This document shows positions 63,926-64,000 of a stretch of DNA of 64,000 bases, in pieces (within the stretch, counting starts at the first letter, position 1; each line of letters begins with the position of its first letter). Made by a program: the position numbers and the translations under genes. The stretch comes from Bactericera cockerelli. Taxonomy: Eukaryota > Arthropoda > Insecta > Hemiptera > Triozidae. The stretch is from the NCBI GenBank assembly GCA_024516035.1, contig CM044955.1, positions 41,998,574-42,062,573 of the forward strand, given 5' to 3'. The notes beneath the pieces are model-generated. The model saw nothing but the letters and a program-made list of their open reading frames with translations, searched no databases and was not told the origin of the DNA.

Positions 63926-64000
63926 ACAAATTACCCCCGGGTATGTCAGGTTGTTATTCCATTCCAAACTCTTACTTTCCCCTATTTTGAGATCCAATTT

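Overview
The window reads as nuclear DNA of an arthropod, most likely an insect. It is AT-rich, has spliced genes with long introns, and is crowded with tRNA-derived SINEs, MITEs, Helitron-like ends, non-LTR fragments, a DIRS element and a Gypsy element. A hemipteran is plausible from the repeat style, but I cannot prove the order from sequence alone. Two runs of exactly 100 N (21353-21452, 41506-41605) are scaffold gaps.

Four host genes can be assembled exon by exon with matching splice phases. (1) The last two coding exons of a mitochondrial 3-ketoacyl-CoA thiolase (ACAA2-like) lie on + at 1-860. (2) A complete stomatin-like protein 2 (STOML2) lies on - at 9250-2373, in seven coding exons of 331 codons plus stop; it converges on the thiolase. 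(3) A divergent TATA-binding-protein family member lies on + at 10417-23930, in four coding exons of 218 codons plus stop; it is divergent from STOML2 across a gap of about 1.2 kb. (4) The C-terminal 472 codons of AMFR/gp78, the ER ubiquitin ligase with RING, CUE and a C-terminal E2-binding helix, lie on - at 40023-26328; its N-terminal membrane exons were not found. From 40 kb to the right edge I recognise no host coding exon.

Layout: 0-10 kb holds the thiolase end and STOML2, whose introns are packed with SINEs and three MITEs. 10-24 kb is the TBP-like gene; its introns hold a 22-bp minisatellite, two non-LTR retrotransposon fragments, SINEs with clear target-site duplications, a mariner relic, a large CA microsatellite, a 183-bp-type tandem repeat broken by a gap, and a 2.1-kb DNA transposon with TIRs and TSD. 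24-26 kb is the convergent 3' flank. 26-40 kb is AMFR, with a 6.5-kb DIRS retrotransposon antisense in one 7.9-kb intron and a 5S-rRNA-derived sequence in another. 40-47 kb is repeats and a second gap. 46.9-51.4 kb is a young Gypsy element (182-bp LTRs with one visible difference, 5-bp TSD) whose pol frame is nevertheless broken. 51-64 kb is AT-rich with several long purine-rich tracts, a Helitron-like element of about 2.4 kb ending in a GT microsatellite, and a hairpin-ended repeat. A possible TATA/Inr core promoter sits at the right edge.

The host genes are unrelated housekeeping functions (beta-oxidation, mitochondrial membrane scaffold, transcription initiation, ER-associated degradation) and do not form a pathway. 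The main unusual items are the divergent TBP paralogue, the DIRS element with a readable circle-junction copy, a segmental duplication that supplies an empty site for a LINE insertion, and a short core motif shared by otherwise different repeats.
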